From assembly GCF_009905375.1 (NCBI RefSeq), contig NC_133653.1, positions 94,016,609 to 94,080,608 of the forward strand: DNA of 64,000 nucleotides, given 5' to 3'. The translations under genes and the position numbers were made by a program. Source of the DNA: Apium graveolens (lineage: Eukaryota > Streptophyta > Magnoliopsida > Apiales > Apiaceae). The notes below the pieces were generated by a model. The model had not been told where the DNA came from, did no database searches, and saw only the letters and a program-made list of their open reading frames with translations. Shown in pieces: positions 1 through 12,600 of this stretch; the stretch's first letter is position 1; every line of letters begins with the position of its first letter.

Positions 1-1713
1 TTGAAAATGCATCACCAATAATTAATTCAAATAGGTGATCTCTAGTCTATTTTCTCTGTTGTGGTAGATTAGCTCTAGATGAAGAAGCCTCATTATTATC
101 TTGATGTGTGACAGAGTATTTATTAGAAGAAACTCTCCCTGAGTTTGTGGATCTTTGACCTGAAGTTAGGGTTCTTTATGATTGTGATCTATATTGATTT
201 TTAACTCATATTGATGGCTCAACGGATGTTGATCTTTGCCTTTCGACGGATGATTCAGACTGTCTTTCAACGGATGATGTACTTGGTCTTTTGACGGATG
301 TTGAATTATGTGCTTCATTCGTTGAAGATTTTTCTGCATTGTCCTTAGATATTGTTTCTTGATCACTTTCATCATCACTATCATCACAAATTATCTCAAC
401 ATTATCAAATTTGATGCTTTCATGGAAATCTCCATCTTGCAGTCCTTCAATCTTTTCATCATCGAACACAACATGCACAGATTCCATAATAATGTTGGTT
501 ATGAGATTGTAGACTCTGTATGCTTTTCCAACTACATATCCAACAAAAATTCCTTCATCTGCTTTTGCATCAAACTTTCCATGCTAATTAGTTTGATTCT
601 TTAAGATATAACATTTACAGCCAAAGACATGAAGAAAGTTAAATGTTGGCTTCCTGTTCTTGAACAATTGGTAGGGTGTCATGTATTTTGCTTGATTAAC
701 CAAAGAAATATTCTGAGTGTAGCATGCAGTATTTACAGCTTCTGCCCAAAAATATGTTGGTAACTTTGATTTTTCTAGCATTGTTCTTGCAACTTCAATA
801 AGAGACATGTTCTTCTTTTCCACCACTCCATTTTGTTGTGGGGTTCTTGCTGCTGAAAACTCATGCATGATTCCATTCTCTTCACAAAAGAACCTCATTA
901 CAGAATTCTTGAACTCACTTCCATTGTCACTCCTGATTCTTCTAACTTTGAAATTAGGATGATTGTTAACTTGCCTTAAGTAATTGATGATGATTTCACT
1001 AGCTTCATCTTTGGATTTTAGAAAATATGTCCAAGAGAATTTTGAGAAATCATCCACAATTACTAGGCAATATCTTTTCTTTGAGATGGACAATACATTG
1101 ACTGGTCCAAATAAGTTCATGTGTAATAATTGTAAAGGTTCTTCAATTGTTGAGTCAAGCTTTATTCTGAATGATGACTTGATTTGTTTTCCTTTCAGAC
1201 AGGCATCACACAATCCATCCTTTGAGAATTCCACTTGAGGAATGCCCCTTACCAAATCTTTCCTGACTAGTTCATTGGGACAGCTTCTTGTGCCATAACA
1301 AACTTTCATCTTGACTTGCCCTGCTAAAGAGACAAGTGACAGATTCCGCATTTGATGAGTTGAAGTCAGCTAGATACACATTTCCTTTTCTCACTCCAGT
1401 GAGAACCACTTTGTTGATTTTCTTGTTGGTCACAACACAGGCTTCAGAATTGAATGTTACTGAGTTGCTCTTGTCACAAAGCTGGCTGATACTTAACAGA
1501 TTATGCTTGAGTCCATCCACTAGAGCAACTTCCTCAATGATGACATTGTGTTTAGAAATTAAGCCATATCCCACAATATAACCCTTGTTGTCATCTCCAA
1601 AAGTGATACTTGGGCCAGCTCTCTCATTGAACTCAGTGAGTGAGGTAGAATCTCCAGTCATGTGCCTTGAGCACCCACTATGCGAATACCAAAGATTCTT
1701 TATATTTCCCTAC
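1..1713 (-). pseudogene. pol: Copy A pol fragment: protease and integrase
   Basis: Minus-strand pol, starting near 1713 in the conserved gag/pol junction. The protease region is partly readable (HMTGDS motif near 1660). A GAG-pre-integrase zinc-binding region follows (WHKKLS; CDACLKGKQ) and then the integrase core from about 1351 to 584. A frameshift lies near 1300 and a stop at 584. The first acidic residue of the D,D-35-E triad is changed: the segment reads HMNLFGPVN where copies B and C have D, so integrase would be inactive. The second D (RSDNGSEF) and E (GVVEKKN) remain. Downstream (487 to about 206) is the serine-rich linker with repeated S-S-V-E-R-Q units made by the TCGACGGATG motif. 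RT lies beyond the window edge. Confidence 0.85.
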
Positions 1714-1729
1714 ACACAATTAAATAAAA

Positions 1730-3325
1730 TCAAATTGATTTTGGTACCCAAGTTTCATTGGGTCCTATTGTGTTAGCCTTTTTCTTAGGTTTCTTAGGTT
1801 TCTTAGGCTTCTTAGGCTTGTCCTCATTTGACTTAGGTATATGAGATTCATCCTTAGTCATTTGAGTAGAACCTTTGAAACCATTCATCATTACAGAATT
1901 ATCATGCACAGGCTGATTTACTTGGAAGGGCATATTTTGTGCAAACATGTTATTTCAGTAAGGTATGTTAAATGGCAGTTGAGGCATACTAAATGCAGCA
2001 TGGTAAGGATTTTATGCAAATGGCATATTAGCAAATTGTGCATTTAAATTATGTGCAGGCATAACATTCACAGGTATGGTAGGCATGTTGGGAAAAGAAG
2101 GAGGTGCAGATATGGGTGCATGAATAGAAAGTTTGCAATTAACAGACAAATGATTAACACTACCACACTTCACACAGGTTTTTCTAGGAGCATATCTATC
2201 AGGTGTGTAGTTGTTATGTTTGTTAATTCCTACTTTCTCGGTTCTATTATTTTTCCTTTTAGATTCTGCTTCAACCTCAATTTTCCCCAATCTGTCATTC
2301 AATTGCTTGATTGACAGATGGCCTACATTGATTCTCTTGTCCTTTTTCACTTGACTTGTTTCTCCTGGAGCAAAGTTCTTGAAAACTGATCCATATTTCT
2401 CATTTAACTTAGATAGCTGGGATTTTCTAACTGGCTTTCTTTCACTCAACGGATGTGGCTCCTTGTCTTTCGACGGATAATTCTTTTGATCATTCGATGG
2501 ATAACATTCATCATCCGTCGAATCCACATCCGTTGAAAATCCTTCTTCTAAGTTGGAATTCAGTTTCTCTTTGCTCTTTTTCCAGGCTTCATCACAGAAG
2601 GATTCTATACCTTGAACTTTAGTAATTTGAGCATGGATATCTCTAGATGATTTTCATGACTTAATTACGTTCTCGTTCAAGTTGCTTTCTTAAAATCTCC
2701 TCTTTCTTTAAGAATTCAGTTAGTTCATTTTTAGCAGTCTTGCACTCTATCTTCAGTTTCTCAAACTCAACAAATGGAGTTTCTAACACATTATTTCTTT
2801 CACTTAAAAACAAATTGTTCTTTTTAATTTTAGTGTTTTCTTTAGTGAGAGATTTGAGTGTAACACACAAATGATATAATTCAGTAGACATGTCATTTAT
2901 AGCATCATTACACTCAGCTTTGGATAAATGTGCTAGATTAGTGGTGATTACCTGATTACTTTAGGAACTAACTTCTGCTTCATCTGATTTGGCCATCAGG
3001 GCTAGATTGACATAGCTTGTATCCTCATCTTCATTCAATCTATCAACAGCCCAGTCATTTTCTTGAGTTAGAAATGCCCTTTCCTTTCATTTGAGAAACT
3101 CAAGGTACTTCTTTTTGTAGTCCACGGGCTCAAACTTCTTTCTATCAGAATCAGGCTTTCTGTATTCACTAGCAAAATGACCACTCAAGCCACACTTAAA
3201 ACTTTTAAATTTTGACTTGTCAACCATGTTTCTGTTTGGCTTGGATGCTCCAAAATTCTTCTTGAATTTGAGCTTGACAAACCTTCTGGATAGAAAAGCT
3301 AAATGTTCATCTATGCCATCCATAT
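1730..3325 (-). pseudogene. gag: Copy A gag C-terminal half
   Basis: Continues the gag begun at 17476, after the copy B insertion. In order it shows the DEHLAFLSRRF segment, a first CCHC knuckle now damaged (last C replaced by Y: CGLSGHFASEY), a Leu/Lys/Glu-rich coiled coil (about 2891-2661), an acidic linker with Y-P-S and H-P repeats coded by the TCGACGGATG motif (2446-2535), a second intact CCHC knuckle (CVKCGSVNHLSVNC) and a Met/Pro/Asn-rich tail ending in a Lys-Pro-rich stretch. Stops are visible at about 3087, 2960, 2661 and 2012, with at least one frameshift between 2661 and 2527. Nucleocapsid/RNA-packaging function is inferred from the knuckles. Confidence 0.85.
3321..3325. repeat. 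Target-site duplication of copy B, left
   Basis: CATAT lies directly left of the copy B LTR terminus (TGTTAGTCCC). The same five bases lie at 16679-16683, directly right of the other LTR (ends CTCAACA). Removing copy B with one CATAT rejoins the copy A gag reading frame, matching the equivalent gag segment of copy B. Confidence 0.93.
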
Positions 3326-4393
3326 TGTTAGTCCCTAACAATGCAACAAGAATTACAGAAGGGGGGGTTGAATGTAATTCTAGTAAACTGTTTCTTGAAC
3401 TATAAAATGTTGTAATTCAAACTGTATATTTAAAAGTGTTTTGATTTGCAAGGTGCGGAATTACAAATTAAATAAATCAAAAACATAAAGTAATAAAAAC
3501 ACAAGTTTTTAAACCTTTCTGGTGGATTTGAAAGTATCCACCAGATATATATATATATATATATATATCGATTTAAGAACTCTATGAAGAATAAATTGTC
3601 TCACAGCTGCTTTACAAGTGAACAAACAAACTACAGAGAAATTCTTAACAGTTACAGCTTTTTCTATTTCTCTTCTAAAAGTGTTTGCTTAGTTGTTTGT
3701 TTTACTAGCTACACTTGGTTTATATATCACCAAGTTTACATGGTAATAAGACAGGATAATAAAACAAAACTATCAAGCCAAACTCCATGCTGCTTCACTA
3801 CTCTATTCCAGGATCTTTGAAAATCTTCTTAACTTGCATGGAAATGGTAATGCTTCTTTGTTCTTCATTTCCTGTTAAACAGGCTCCCACATTCCTTTTG
3901 TAAACACCCAACGCATGTGACTGTCTTGTCACTGTCAACAGATGTTTGAATTGATCATCCGTCGGGTACATGCTTGTCATCCGTCGGGTTACCTTGTTGA
4001 TCATCCGTCGGGTAGCCTGATCATCCGTCGGGTAGCTTTGTTGATCATCCGTCGGGTAGCTATTTGACACTTGACTTCATTTCACTTATGCAGAATTACA
4101 AGACATCTTATATTTACAATTAATCAGCCTATTTTGCATATCTAATAATAGTCAACATGACTCATATGCTACTACAGAATCTATACAAAGTTGTTCACAG
4201 AAAAGTGTTACAATACTTATTATTACATAAGCTACTCACTCAATGGATGTCAAATCATCATCCGTCGGGACTATATTGAGTCATCCGTCGGGACTATATC
4301 TGATCATTCGTCGAGTGCTACATTTTTCACTAAATTAAATCTATTAAGGTGTTTTGTTAATGTAATCATCAAGTTCACAACATATTCCCAACA
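3326..4393 (-). repeat. Copy B 3' LTR
   Basis: 1068-bp LTR with TG...CA ends, paired with 15599-16678. It contains an (AT)n run at about 3545-3567, a TATA-like sequence (sense GATATATAAACC, about 3718-3730) and a cluster of CATCCGTCGGGT-type motifs starting near 3957, 3979, 4002, 4022 and 4046. Further copies lie near 4258, 4282 and 4305. The cluster spacing is about 20-25 bp. Confidence 0.92.
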
Positions 4394-4406
4394 ATCTCCC
4401 CCAATT
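4394..4406 (-). other. Copy B polypurine tract
   Basis: The sense strand reads AATTGGGGGAGAT directly before the 3' LTR start (TGTTGGGAATATG). This position and composition match the plus-strand primer of LTR retrotransposons. The equivalent site in copy C reads AGTTGGGGGAGAT. Confidence 0.85.
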
Positions 4407-4765
4407 TATGCCTACTAGAATTGTAGCCATAAATTAAGAGAAACTTGATGATAACAAAACACCCTAAAAGTACAGATTTAAAAGGTAGTAGATAAAACTA
4501 AAAAGTGATGCATTATTTACTGAAAAATTTACAAGACAAAGTGTTCAAAGATTTGCTCACAATCATTTTCAAGGTGCTCCTCTAGTCTGAGCAAATTGAT
4601 CTATTTCCTTGATTGTCTGGATTTCTTCCCAAGCCTCCTGTTATTTTCTTCTATTTGATTTTGGAGCTATCTGTGGAATTCAAGTTCATCAGATTCTGAG
4701 AGATCTAGCATTCCTTGTATTTTTAGAAGAGTCTCATTGCTAGAGATGCTCAACTGGTCTTCTAA

Positions 4766-7700
4766 TCAGAAGAATCTTCTAACTCCCTTATCATCCATGA
4801 ATTTCATCAGCCAGTAGGGCCTTAGATGCACTCTACTCCCTATGTAAGGAATAGTTAAAGTCTTTGGAAGTGCATCTTTGGCTCTAATACTCCTCAGTTC
4901 TTCAATCTTTTTTAGAACTAATCTTCTAGCTGTCACATTGAATCCAAAGTTCTTTTTGAAGGATGAATAAACTTTTATCAGTACCGATTGGCTCTCTTGA
5001 AGAATCCTATGAAGTGGCCATGGTATCTCTTTTCCTCCCTTGTACTTGAATACTAACCTTTCAGGTAGATTTTTGTAAGCATCAATCCCTCTAACTTCTT
5101 CCAGTTCATCTAGATAGAGGTTTAGATCAGAGAATTCCTTGATTTCACAGATGTACATAATATCTCCCTTGTTGATCTTGGTTTGAGCTTTGGTTAGGGA
5201 CTTGGATCTAAGAGTTGAGGGCTTCACTTTCTTGACTGCTCTGGTCTTTGTCTTCTTTGGCTTCATAAAATGAGGTAGATTGAGTTCAGAAATTGGTAGA
5301 CTATCCCAGTCTATTGGCTCATCCTTTGGAATGATAGGTTCACCATGGAAATTCTTGGATGGATCTATCTTGAATTCTTCATGTGCCACATAGGGCATGG
5401 ATGTTTGAGTTGTTGTAGAAGTAGACTCTTTGAGAAAGTATTCTTCCATCTCCTCATCACTGAAATCCAATTTTCTCTTGATTCTTTTCTTGTAACTTGG
5501 TTTCTTTGTCTGTGGAGGTTCATCTTGCACTACTTGATCTTGAGATTCAGCAATTATAGATGGTTGTGCAGAAATTTGTTGTGTGGGTTTCACAGCTTGC
5601 AACTTGGCCAAGATAGCAGCTTGCTCCTTCTTTTGTTTGAGCTTTTTAGTATCTAGAGCAGCTTGCTTCTTTTCTTGCTTCAATCTTGCCTTTTCTTCCC
5701 TTTTTGCTTCAATAAATTGAGGGTATCCAGCCACCACACAAATTTCCTTACCATTTCTGAAAATCTTTGCAATTCTCCTTTTTAAAATTGAATCTGCAGG
5801 ATCTTTGTAGAATACTATAGACCTGGCCAACAGCTTCTTCTCATCAGGCTTTTGTATCTCATACACTGTGTCCAAAGGGTTCTTTAGTGAAGATTTTGGG
5901 TAGTTCATATTTGGCTTCATGATTAGATCTGCCTTTGGGGATTTGATGCAGGATGGCTGGCCTTTCTCTAGATAGTTCATGCTCATATCATTCACAGAAA
6001 TTTGCCTGACTTGAGAGTGATGAATGACTGATTTTTCTGGCTTCTTTGCTAGACCAAATTTCTTTTGAATATCATCATCAATTTTCTCCCAGTTTATTGG
6101 ACTAAACTGCTTCTTCTCGGCTGCTCTCAAAGTGGCTGCTGCTTCATTTATTAGATCAATGATATCTTTAGCTGGTGGCTTTGTAAAAGCAATTGTTGGC
6201 ATAATTGCTTTACTCACTTGAATGTTAAGCACTTTTTGCTCCCCCTCACTCCTAGAACTCTCTTTCTCCCCCTTTTTGTTATCATCAAGCTGAGTAGAGG
6301 AAGAGGTCTGTGTAGCCACCAGTTCCTGAAGCAAGTCTATTTGTTGTGCTTGGTGGAGATGAATTGTTGTGAGAGAGGCTTCCATTGCCGTCATTCTTGT
6401 ATCCAAGGCATCTATCTTTGTGGTAAGATCAGAATTCTTCCTGAGTTGTCTTTTAATGTCAAGCATTGTAGCTTCTGGAAATTTAGAGTCCAACCTTTCA
6501 GAAATGTCCCTTTTCATTTGATCAATATCACCTTTGATAGTGTTGACATCTTGAATATGTTGAAGGCCTTGGATTTGTTGTAGTTGCAGAGAAGCAAGGT
6601 GTGCTTGAAGGAGCTTCTTGGTGCTGGCATTTGTTGTGGTTTGAAGAGAAAAATGTGTCTGATTTATAAGTTAAATCAGGGTTTTCTTGAAATAATGTTC
6701 ATCACACTGCTTTGAAAATGCCCAAGATGGCATACCTGGTCTGGAACTAGGGCCTACTTCTCCCCCTATGTCCAATGGCTCTTCTTCACTATCTCCACCC
6801 TCACCTCCAAAGATTCTTCTGAGCCACCAGTCTCATAATCAACCTCACCAGCTGTTGAGGGCAAAGTTGTAATGGCATCCTTAGCTCTTTGCATGGACTG
6901 TGTGGTGTGCACCAAATTGAGCATTCTTTCTGCATTGTCATTGCCCTGTCCAGCTAGAAGTTGATAGGCTGGAACAGGATGAGTAAATGTCTCAGCATCT
7001 AAGGAGGTGGAATCTATAACAGCTTGAGTTTGCTGAGATAGTCCCTCCATGTCTACATCCTGGACATTCATTAACTCACTTACAATGACATCCACCCTTA
7101 TATCTCCAGTACCTCCATTCTTTCATTATCTCTTTTTTCTTGTATCAAGGTCTCACCTTGGCTCCCCACCCTCACACCCTCACCTTCACCATCTAAGGTG
7201 GGACTCCTCACACTCACTTTTTCCAGTCCTGAAGAAATGGACTGCATTGGATCACTCTTTTTCTCTCCTTTTTCCTGGGAGCAACCCAGACTCTCACTCA
7301 AGTCACTACCTTCCCTCAATCCTAATAGTGATTGCACAATTACTAAGTCATCTGCACTTGTAACTATTGTTGAACTTTGGAGTTGTGCAGAGACACCCAA
7401 CGGATGAGAAATATCCATCGGGTTAGTAATTTGACTATCCGACGGATGACTGCTGTTAGGCATATCCGTCGGGATACAATCACTACTCGACGGATGAACA
7501 ATATCCATCGAGTGAGTAGAAATGAATGAGTTTGGAGTGGAGACTATTGTGGACTCTGTACAGATTGATGAAAATTTTGGCACAGATGTCTCAACAGTCT
7601 TAGAAAGAAATGGAAAGTGAGCCAACAAATCATCTAGAAGATGATGCGCACTTACATGGATTTTTGGCTTCTCCAACAGAGTTAAAGATGGAGAATATGG

Positions 7701-9157
7701 TTGTGATGTTTGAATCATGTCAACATCCAAAGAGTGTGTGGGAGAATTTGGTGTTTGAGGTGTTTCAATTTATACAGATTTTGGCCGTGACTCCACATTT
7801 GTTGGAGCCATATCAATTTGACTTAGAGATGGTGTAGTGACTGGGTCTTTAGCTCCAGTTTACACTGTGTGTACCCTGTGCATCCCCAAGGGATTTAGTT
7901 TTCTTCTTTCTTGTGTAGGTTTATGGTGAACTTGTGTCCCTACCCCTTTTGTTCTGTGCTCCTGGTTGAGGGCTTGTTTCAATAGTTACATCCTTTTGGG
8001 AGGATGAAACTAGAATTGAGCTTTTATCCTTATTAACGACCACAGTTTGTTGGGAAACTGTGGTGTAGCTTGGTTTGGATACACTATGCTCACCATCCTT
8101 ATCCTTAGGGCTTCTTTGATTTTTACCCTGTCCCTCACCTGTCTTTCCCACCTTCACACTCCCCTCTTTGTGTTTAGTGGATTTTACAACAGGCATCTTT
8201 TGAGAGACACCAGAGGGGGCTTTCTTTGTCTTTTGTTTTGAAAATTTGGTTTTGGTAGCTTGGGTAGGCATCTGTCTGGTCATTGACACAGATGCCACTG
8301 CTACACTATAAGGCAAAGAAGTGTTTGAGGTTGGAAAAGTAGGGACAGTTGAAAATACCTCACTTACCTGAGGTGCCTCCATTACTGGAAAGTAGAAGAG
8401 TGGCACCTCTTTGTGGTGATCTTCTCTATTGAGATCTGCAATAATTCTTCTCTCTTCAACCCAACAGTTTGACTTGTTGGTTGGGTTCTCAAGCATAATG
8501 TCCTCAGAGAGGTGGTTAGCAAGCATCATGAAAAATCTAACATAATAAACACTCTTACCCCTCTTATTAAGCTCTCCTAACTTAAACCCCAACTCAAACA
8601 AGACTAGATCACTAAAATTGAAGTGTTTATTAGTTACTAGCATATAAAGCATGTTGAGCATGGAGATATTAACTGAATCAAAATTATTAATTTTTTCAAA
8701 AAAATACTTTAGTAACTACATCACACATGAAACTCCATTCTTTCCTAAGACCCAATCTCCTAATTTCACTTAATTTAGAGATGGTGAGTGCATAACCCAT
8801 GGAGTTTAACATGTTAACAATATCAGTGTCTGTGTGTGGAGTAGAGACAGTATTATCAGGAATCATAAAGCATGCTTTAACAATGTCATTATTAACACAG
8901 AATTCCTTACCTTTAATAGTGAAAGTGATGGTCTTGTCAGTTGAGTTGTACACTGCAATCGTCCATATTTCCTCCACAACCTCACAGTAGATAGTGGGAA
9001 ACTCTAGCATGGCATATTTGAGCTTACAACCTTGCACAAAATCCATCATTTTGTGGTAGTCGCCAGACTGTTGAATCCCCTTGTTCACTAGAGCCGTGAA
9101 ATTGTTCTTCTCATAGATAAAGCCAGTTTGAGACATGATTTTGACGACTGGTGCCAT
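4766..9157 (-). pseudogene. Copy B third ORF (post-pol accessory protein), frameshifted
   Basis: Minus-strand coding pieces lie between pol and the 3' LTR: 9157-8696 (starts MAPVVKIM, contains LRKEWSF), 8661-7921, 7730-7098, 7095-6766 and 6517-4766. They fall in three frames, so I read them as one ancestral ORF broken by frameshifts and stops. Architecture parallels the intact 1235-codon ORF of copy C: an N-terminal globular region with R-x-EWSF, a long Ser/Thr/Pro-rich middle, a predicted coiled coil (around 6500-6300) and a Lys-rich C-terminal region ending at 4766. I see no clear signal peptide or membrane span, so an envelope role as proposed for SIRE1 is not supported. The middle region contains five or so TCGACGGATG-type motifs (7396-7520). 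Function unknown. Confidence 0.7.
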
Positions 9158-9279
9158 TGTTAGAGAGTAAAAATTATAGAAAGAGAGAGAGGGTAATTGC
9201 TTTTGAGAAAGAAAGAAGTTAGAGCAGATGAATTGAGAATGATAAAAGAAAAGAAATTAAAAAGAATTCTGCTTTTATA
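9158..9279 (-). promoter_or_regulatory. Internal TATA box and CT-rich leader of the copy B third ORF
   Basis: The sense strand carries GTATAAAAGC, with the TATAAAA core at 9279-9273. About 90 bases of pyrimidine-rich leader (TTTCTTTTC, CTCTCTCTCTTTC) run up to the ATG at 9157. This is a textbook plant Pol II core promoter layout and sits 3' of pol, far from the LTR promoter. Copy C has the same layout before its third ORF. Use as a promoter is inferred from sequence only. Confidence 0.6.
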
Positions 9280-9359
9280 CCCCAAAAAATATAACTATCA
9301 AAAATAATAAAGTAAAATAAAGTGACAATAAAAATTGCCCAAAATAGCCGTTTAAAAAG

Positions 9360-9600
9360 ATAAACTATAAAAATTCCATCAATTATCCGTCGTGTTATGC
9401 TTACAAACTGTAAGTATACTCGATAGATAATGTTCAGAAAATTAACGGCTAGGATTTAGACAATTCGACGGATGAGGATAAGCAGTTATCCGTCGAGTTA
9501 TAAAAATTCCAGAAAAATAATTGATTTTATTAACAAATTGTATTTCGACGGATGATCGAACTCGATGAATAATGATCATCCGTTGGGATGTAATTTTGAC
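9360..9600 (-). repeat. Untranslated spacer rich in the TCGACGGATG motif (copy B)
   Basis: Between the pol stop (9680) and the internal promoter lie several motif copies in both orientations: TATCCGTCG near 9386, TTCGACGGATG near 9460, TATCCGTCGAG near 9489, TTCGACGGATG near 9545 and CATCCGTTGGG near 9579. No ORF covers this stretch. Pairs in opposite orientation could form short hairpins. Confidence 0.75.
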
Positions 9601-9679
9601 TTAGCCAAAACTTCATCCAGTACTGAAAAATCAATTAAATTTCTAGCTGCTTTACAACTTGCAAAATATCTGAAAAGAT

Positions 9680-12600
9680 TCAAGAGTAATTTAGCATACC
9701 TAACTTACTTACCAACCTTGAAAAGGTGGATTCATCCAGTGGCTTGGTAAATATATCTGCAAGTTGTTCTTTACTTGGAACAAAATATAATTCCACGGTA
9801 CCATTCATTACATATTCCCTTATGAAGTGGTACTTGATGTCTATGTGCTTTGTTCTTGAATGTTGTACTGGATTCTTAGTGATGGTAATTGCACTTGTGT
9901 TATCACAGAAAATATGAATTCTTTCCACTTGCAGACCATAGTCTAGCAATTGGTTTTTCATCCACAAAATATGTGCACAGCAACTGCTAGCAGCAATATA
10001 TTCAGCTTCTGCTGTAGAAGTAGAAACTGAATTTTGCTATTTACTGAACCAGGACACAAGCTTGTTTCCTAGAAATTGATAGGTTCCTGTTGTACTTTTT
10101 ATATCAATTCTACAACCTGCATAATCTGCATCTGAATAACCAGTTAGATCAAAACCAGAATCTCTAGGGTACCAAATGCCAAGTTTTGGTGTACCTTTGA
10201 GATATCTGAAAATTCTCTTAATAGAAATTAAATGAGATTCTCTAGGATCAGCCTGAAATCTAGCACAAAGACAAGTAGCAAACATTATATATGGCCTACT
10301 AGCTGTTAAGTATAGAAGTGAGCCAACCATGCCTCTATAACTTGAAATATCCACAGACTTTTCAGTAGTGTTTAATTCAAGTTTAGTTGCAGTGGCCATG
10401 GGAGTTTTTGCAGATGTGCAATCCATTAGTTCAAACTTCTTTAAAAGATCATAAATGTCTTTAGTTTGACTACTGAATATTCCATCACTAACTTGCTTAA
10501 CTTGCAAACTAAGAAAGTAAGTTAGTTCTCCCATCATGCTCATTTCATACTTACTTTGCATCAATTTGGCAAACTTTTTGCAAAGTTTTTCATCTGTAGA
10601 GCCAAAAATAATGTCATCTAAATAAATTTGAACAAGTATGCTAGAGCCATTAACATTTCTAAAGAATAAAGTTTTGTCTACAACACCTCTAGTGAAGTGA
10701 TTCTCTAAAAGAAACTTTGACAAAGTGTCATACCAGGCTTTAGGTGCTTGCTTCAATCCATAGAGTGCTTTCAAAAGATAGTATACAAGATCAGGTGGAT
10801 TTGGATCTTCAAAACCAGGAGGTTGACTGACATAGACTTCCTCCTCCAAATCTCTATTTAGATAGCATTCTTGACATACATTTGATAGACCTTGAAGTTG
10901 GCATGGGCTGCATAGGCTAAGAAGATTCTGATGGCTTCAAGTTTTGCAATAGGAGCAAAGGTTTCATCAAAATCTATACCTTTTTGTTGACAGTAGCCCT
11001 TAGCAACCAATCTAGCTTTGTTCCTGACTACTATGCCATTTTCATCCATCTTGTTTCTGAATACCCATTTGGTGTCTATTGGATTCTTTCCTTTAGGCTT
11101 GGGTACCAGCTTCCAAACATTGTTCCTTTCAAATTGGTTTAGCTCCTCCTGCATAGCTAAAATCCAATCAGGATCCAACAAAGTTCCTTTAGGCTTGGGT
11201 ACCAGCTTCCAAACATTGTTCCTTTCAAATTGGTTTAGCTCCTCCTGCATAGCTAAAATCCAATCAGGATCCAACAAAGCTTCTTCTACCTTCTTTGGTT
11301 CTTCCTTAGATAGAAAACTGCTATATAGACATTCTTCTTGAGTTGCTCTCCTTATTTGAACTCTAGAAGATACATCACCAATGATGAGCTCAAAGGGGTG
11401 ATTCTTTGTCCATTTTCTTTGTTGAGATAAATTAACTCTAGATGAAGAGGCCTCATTGTTGTCTTGATGTGCGATTGAGTTTTGATTATTAGAAACTCCC
11501 CCTGAGTTTGTAAATCTATGATTTGAGAAAGAGGAACTTTCTGTAAGTGATCTATTTTCACTTTCGGCTTCTTTTGATGACCCGACGGATGGTGTATTTT
11601 GAGTTCCGACGGATGAAGCTGATTGTCTCTCGATGGATGATGCAGATTGTCTGTCAACTGATGAAGCATTTTGTAACTCAATGGATGTTGAGTTATTAGC
11701 TTCATTGGTTGTAGATTTTTCTGCACTATCCTTATTTGTAGTTACTTAATCACTTTCATCATCACTGTCATCACTAACCATCTCCATATTGTCAAATTTG
11801 AGACTCGCGTGGTAATCTCCATCCTGTAGTCCTTCAATCTTTTTATCATCAAACACAACATGTATTGATTCCATAACAATGTTGGTTCTCAGATTGTAGA
11901 CCCTGTATGCTTTACCAACAGCATATCCAACAAAAATTCCTTCATCTGCTTTAGCATCAAACTTCCCATTTTGATCAGTTTGATTTCTCAAGATATAACA
12001 TTTGCAGCCAAAGACATGAAGAAAATTTAGAGTTGGCTTCTAGTTCTTGAACAATTGGTAGGGAGTCATGCATTTTGCTTGATTGACCAAAGAAATATTC
12101 TGAGTGTAGCATGCAGTATTTCCGGCTTTAGCCCAGAAGTATGTTGGTAACTTTGATTCTTCAAGCATTGTCCTTGCAGCTTCAATAAGTGATCTGTTCT
12201 TTCTTTCTACTACTCCATTTTGTTGTGGAGTCCTTGCTGCTGAAAATTCATGCATAATCCCATTTTCTTCATAAAATGCTCTCATGACAGAATTCTTGAA
12301 CTCAGTTCCATTGTCACTCTTGATTCTTCTAACTTAGAAATCAGGATGATTGTTGACTTGCCTTATGTAATTGATGATGATTTCACTAGCCTCATCTTTA
12401 GACTTTAGGAAATATGTCCAAGTGAACTTTGAGAAATCATCTACAATTACTAGGCAAAATCTTTTCCTTGAGATGGAAAACACATTGAACGGTCCAAACA
12501 AATCCATGTGTAGCAGTTGCAAAGGTTCTTCAATTGTTGAATCAAGCTTCTTTCTGAATGATGCTTTGATTTGCTTTCCCTTTTGGCAAGCATCACACAG

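Noticed and set aside
166..387. 73-aa ORF with HHPSK repeats at the left edge
   Set aside because: Out-of-frame shadow of the copy A integrase linker. It only reflects the TCGACGGATG motif.
3955..4070. CRISPR-like array of CATCCGTCGGGT repeats
   Set aside because: Repeats are about 12 bp with short irregular spacers, lie inside a plant retrotransposon LTR, and occur in both LTRs. Not a CRISPR array.
4766..9157. Envelope glycoprotein gene in copy B
   Set aside because: No signal peptide or membrane span seen, and the copy C homologue also lacks them. Labelled only as a third ORF.
11352..11726. 124-aa minus-strand ORF rich in H-P-S repeats in the copy B pol linker
   Set aside because: It is in a different frame from pol. 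The pol frame is open here (S-S-V-D/E-R-Q repeats), and the H-P-S pattern is the motif read out of frame.
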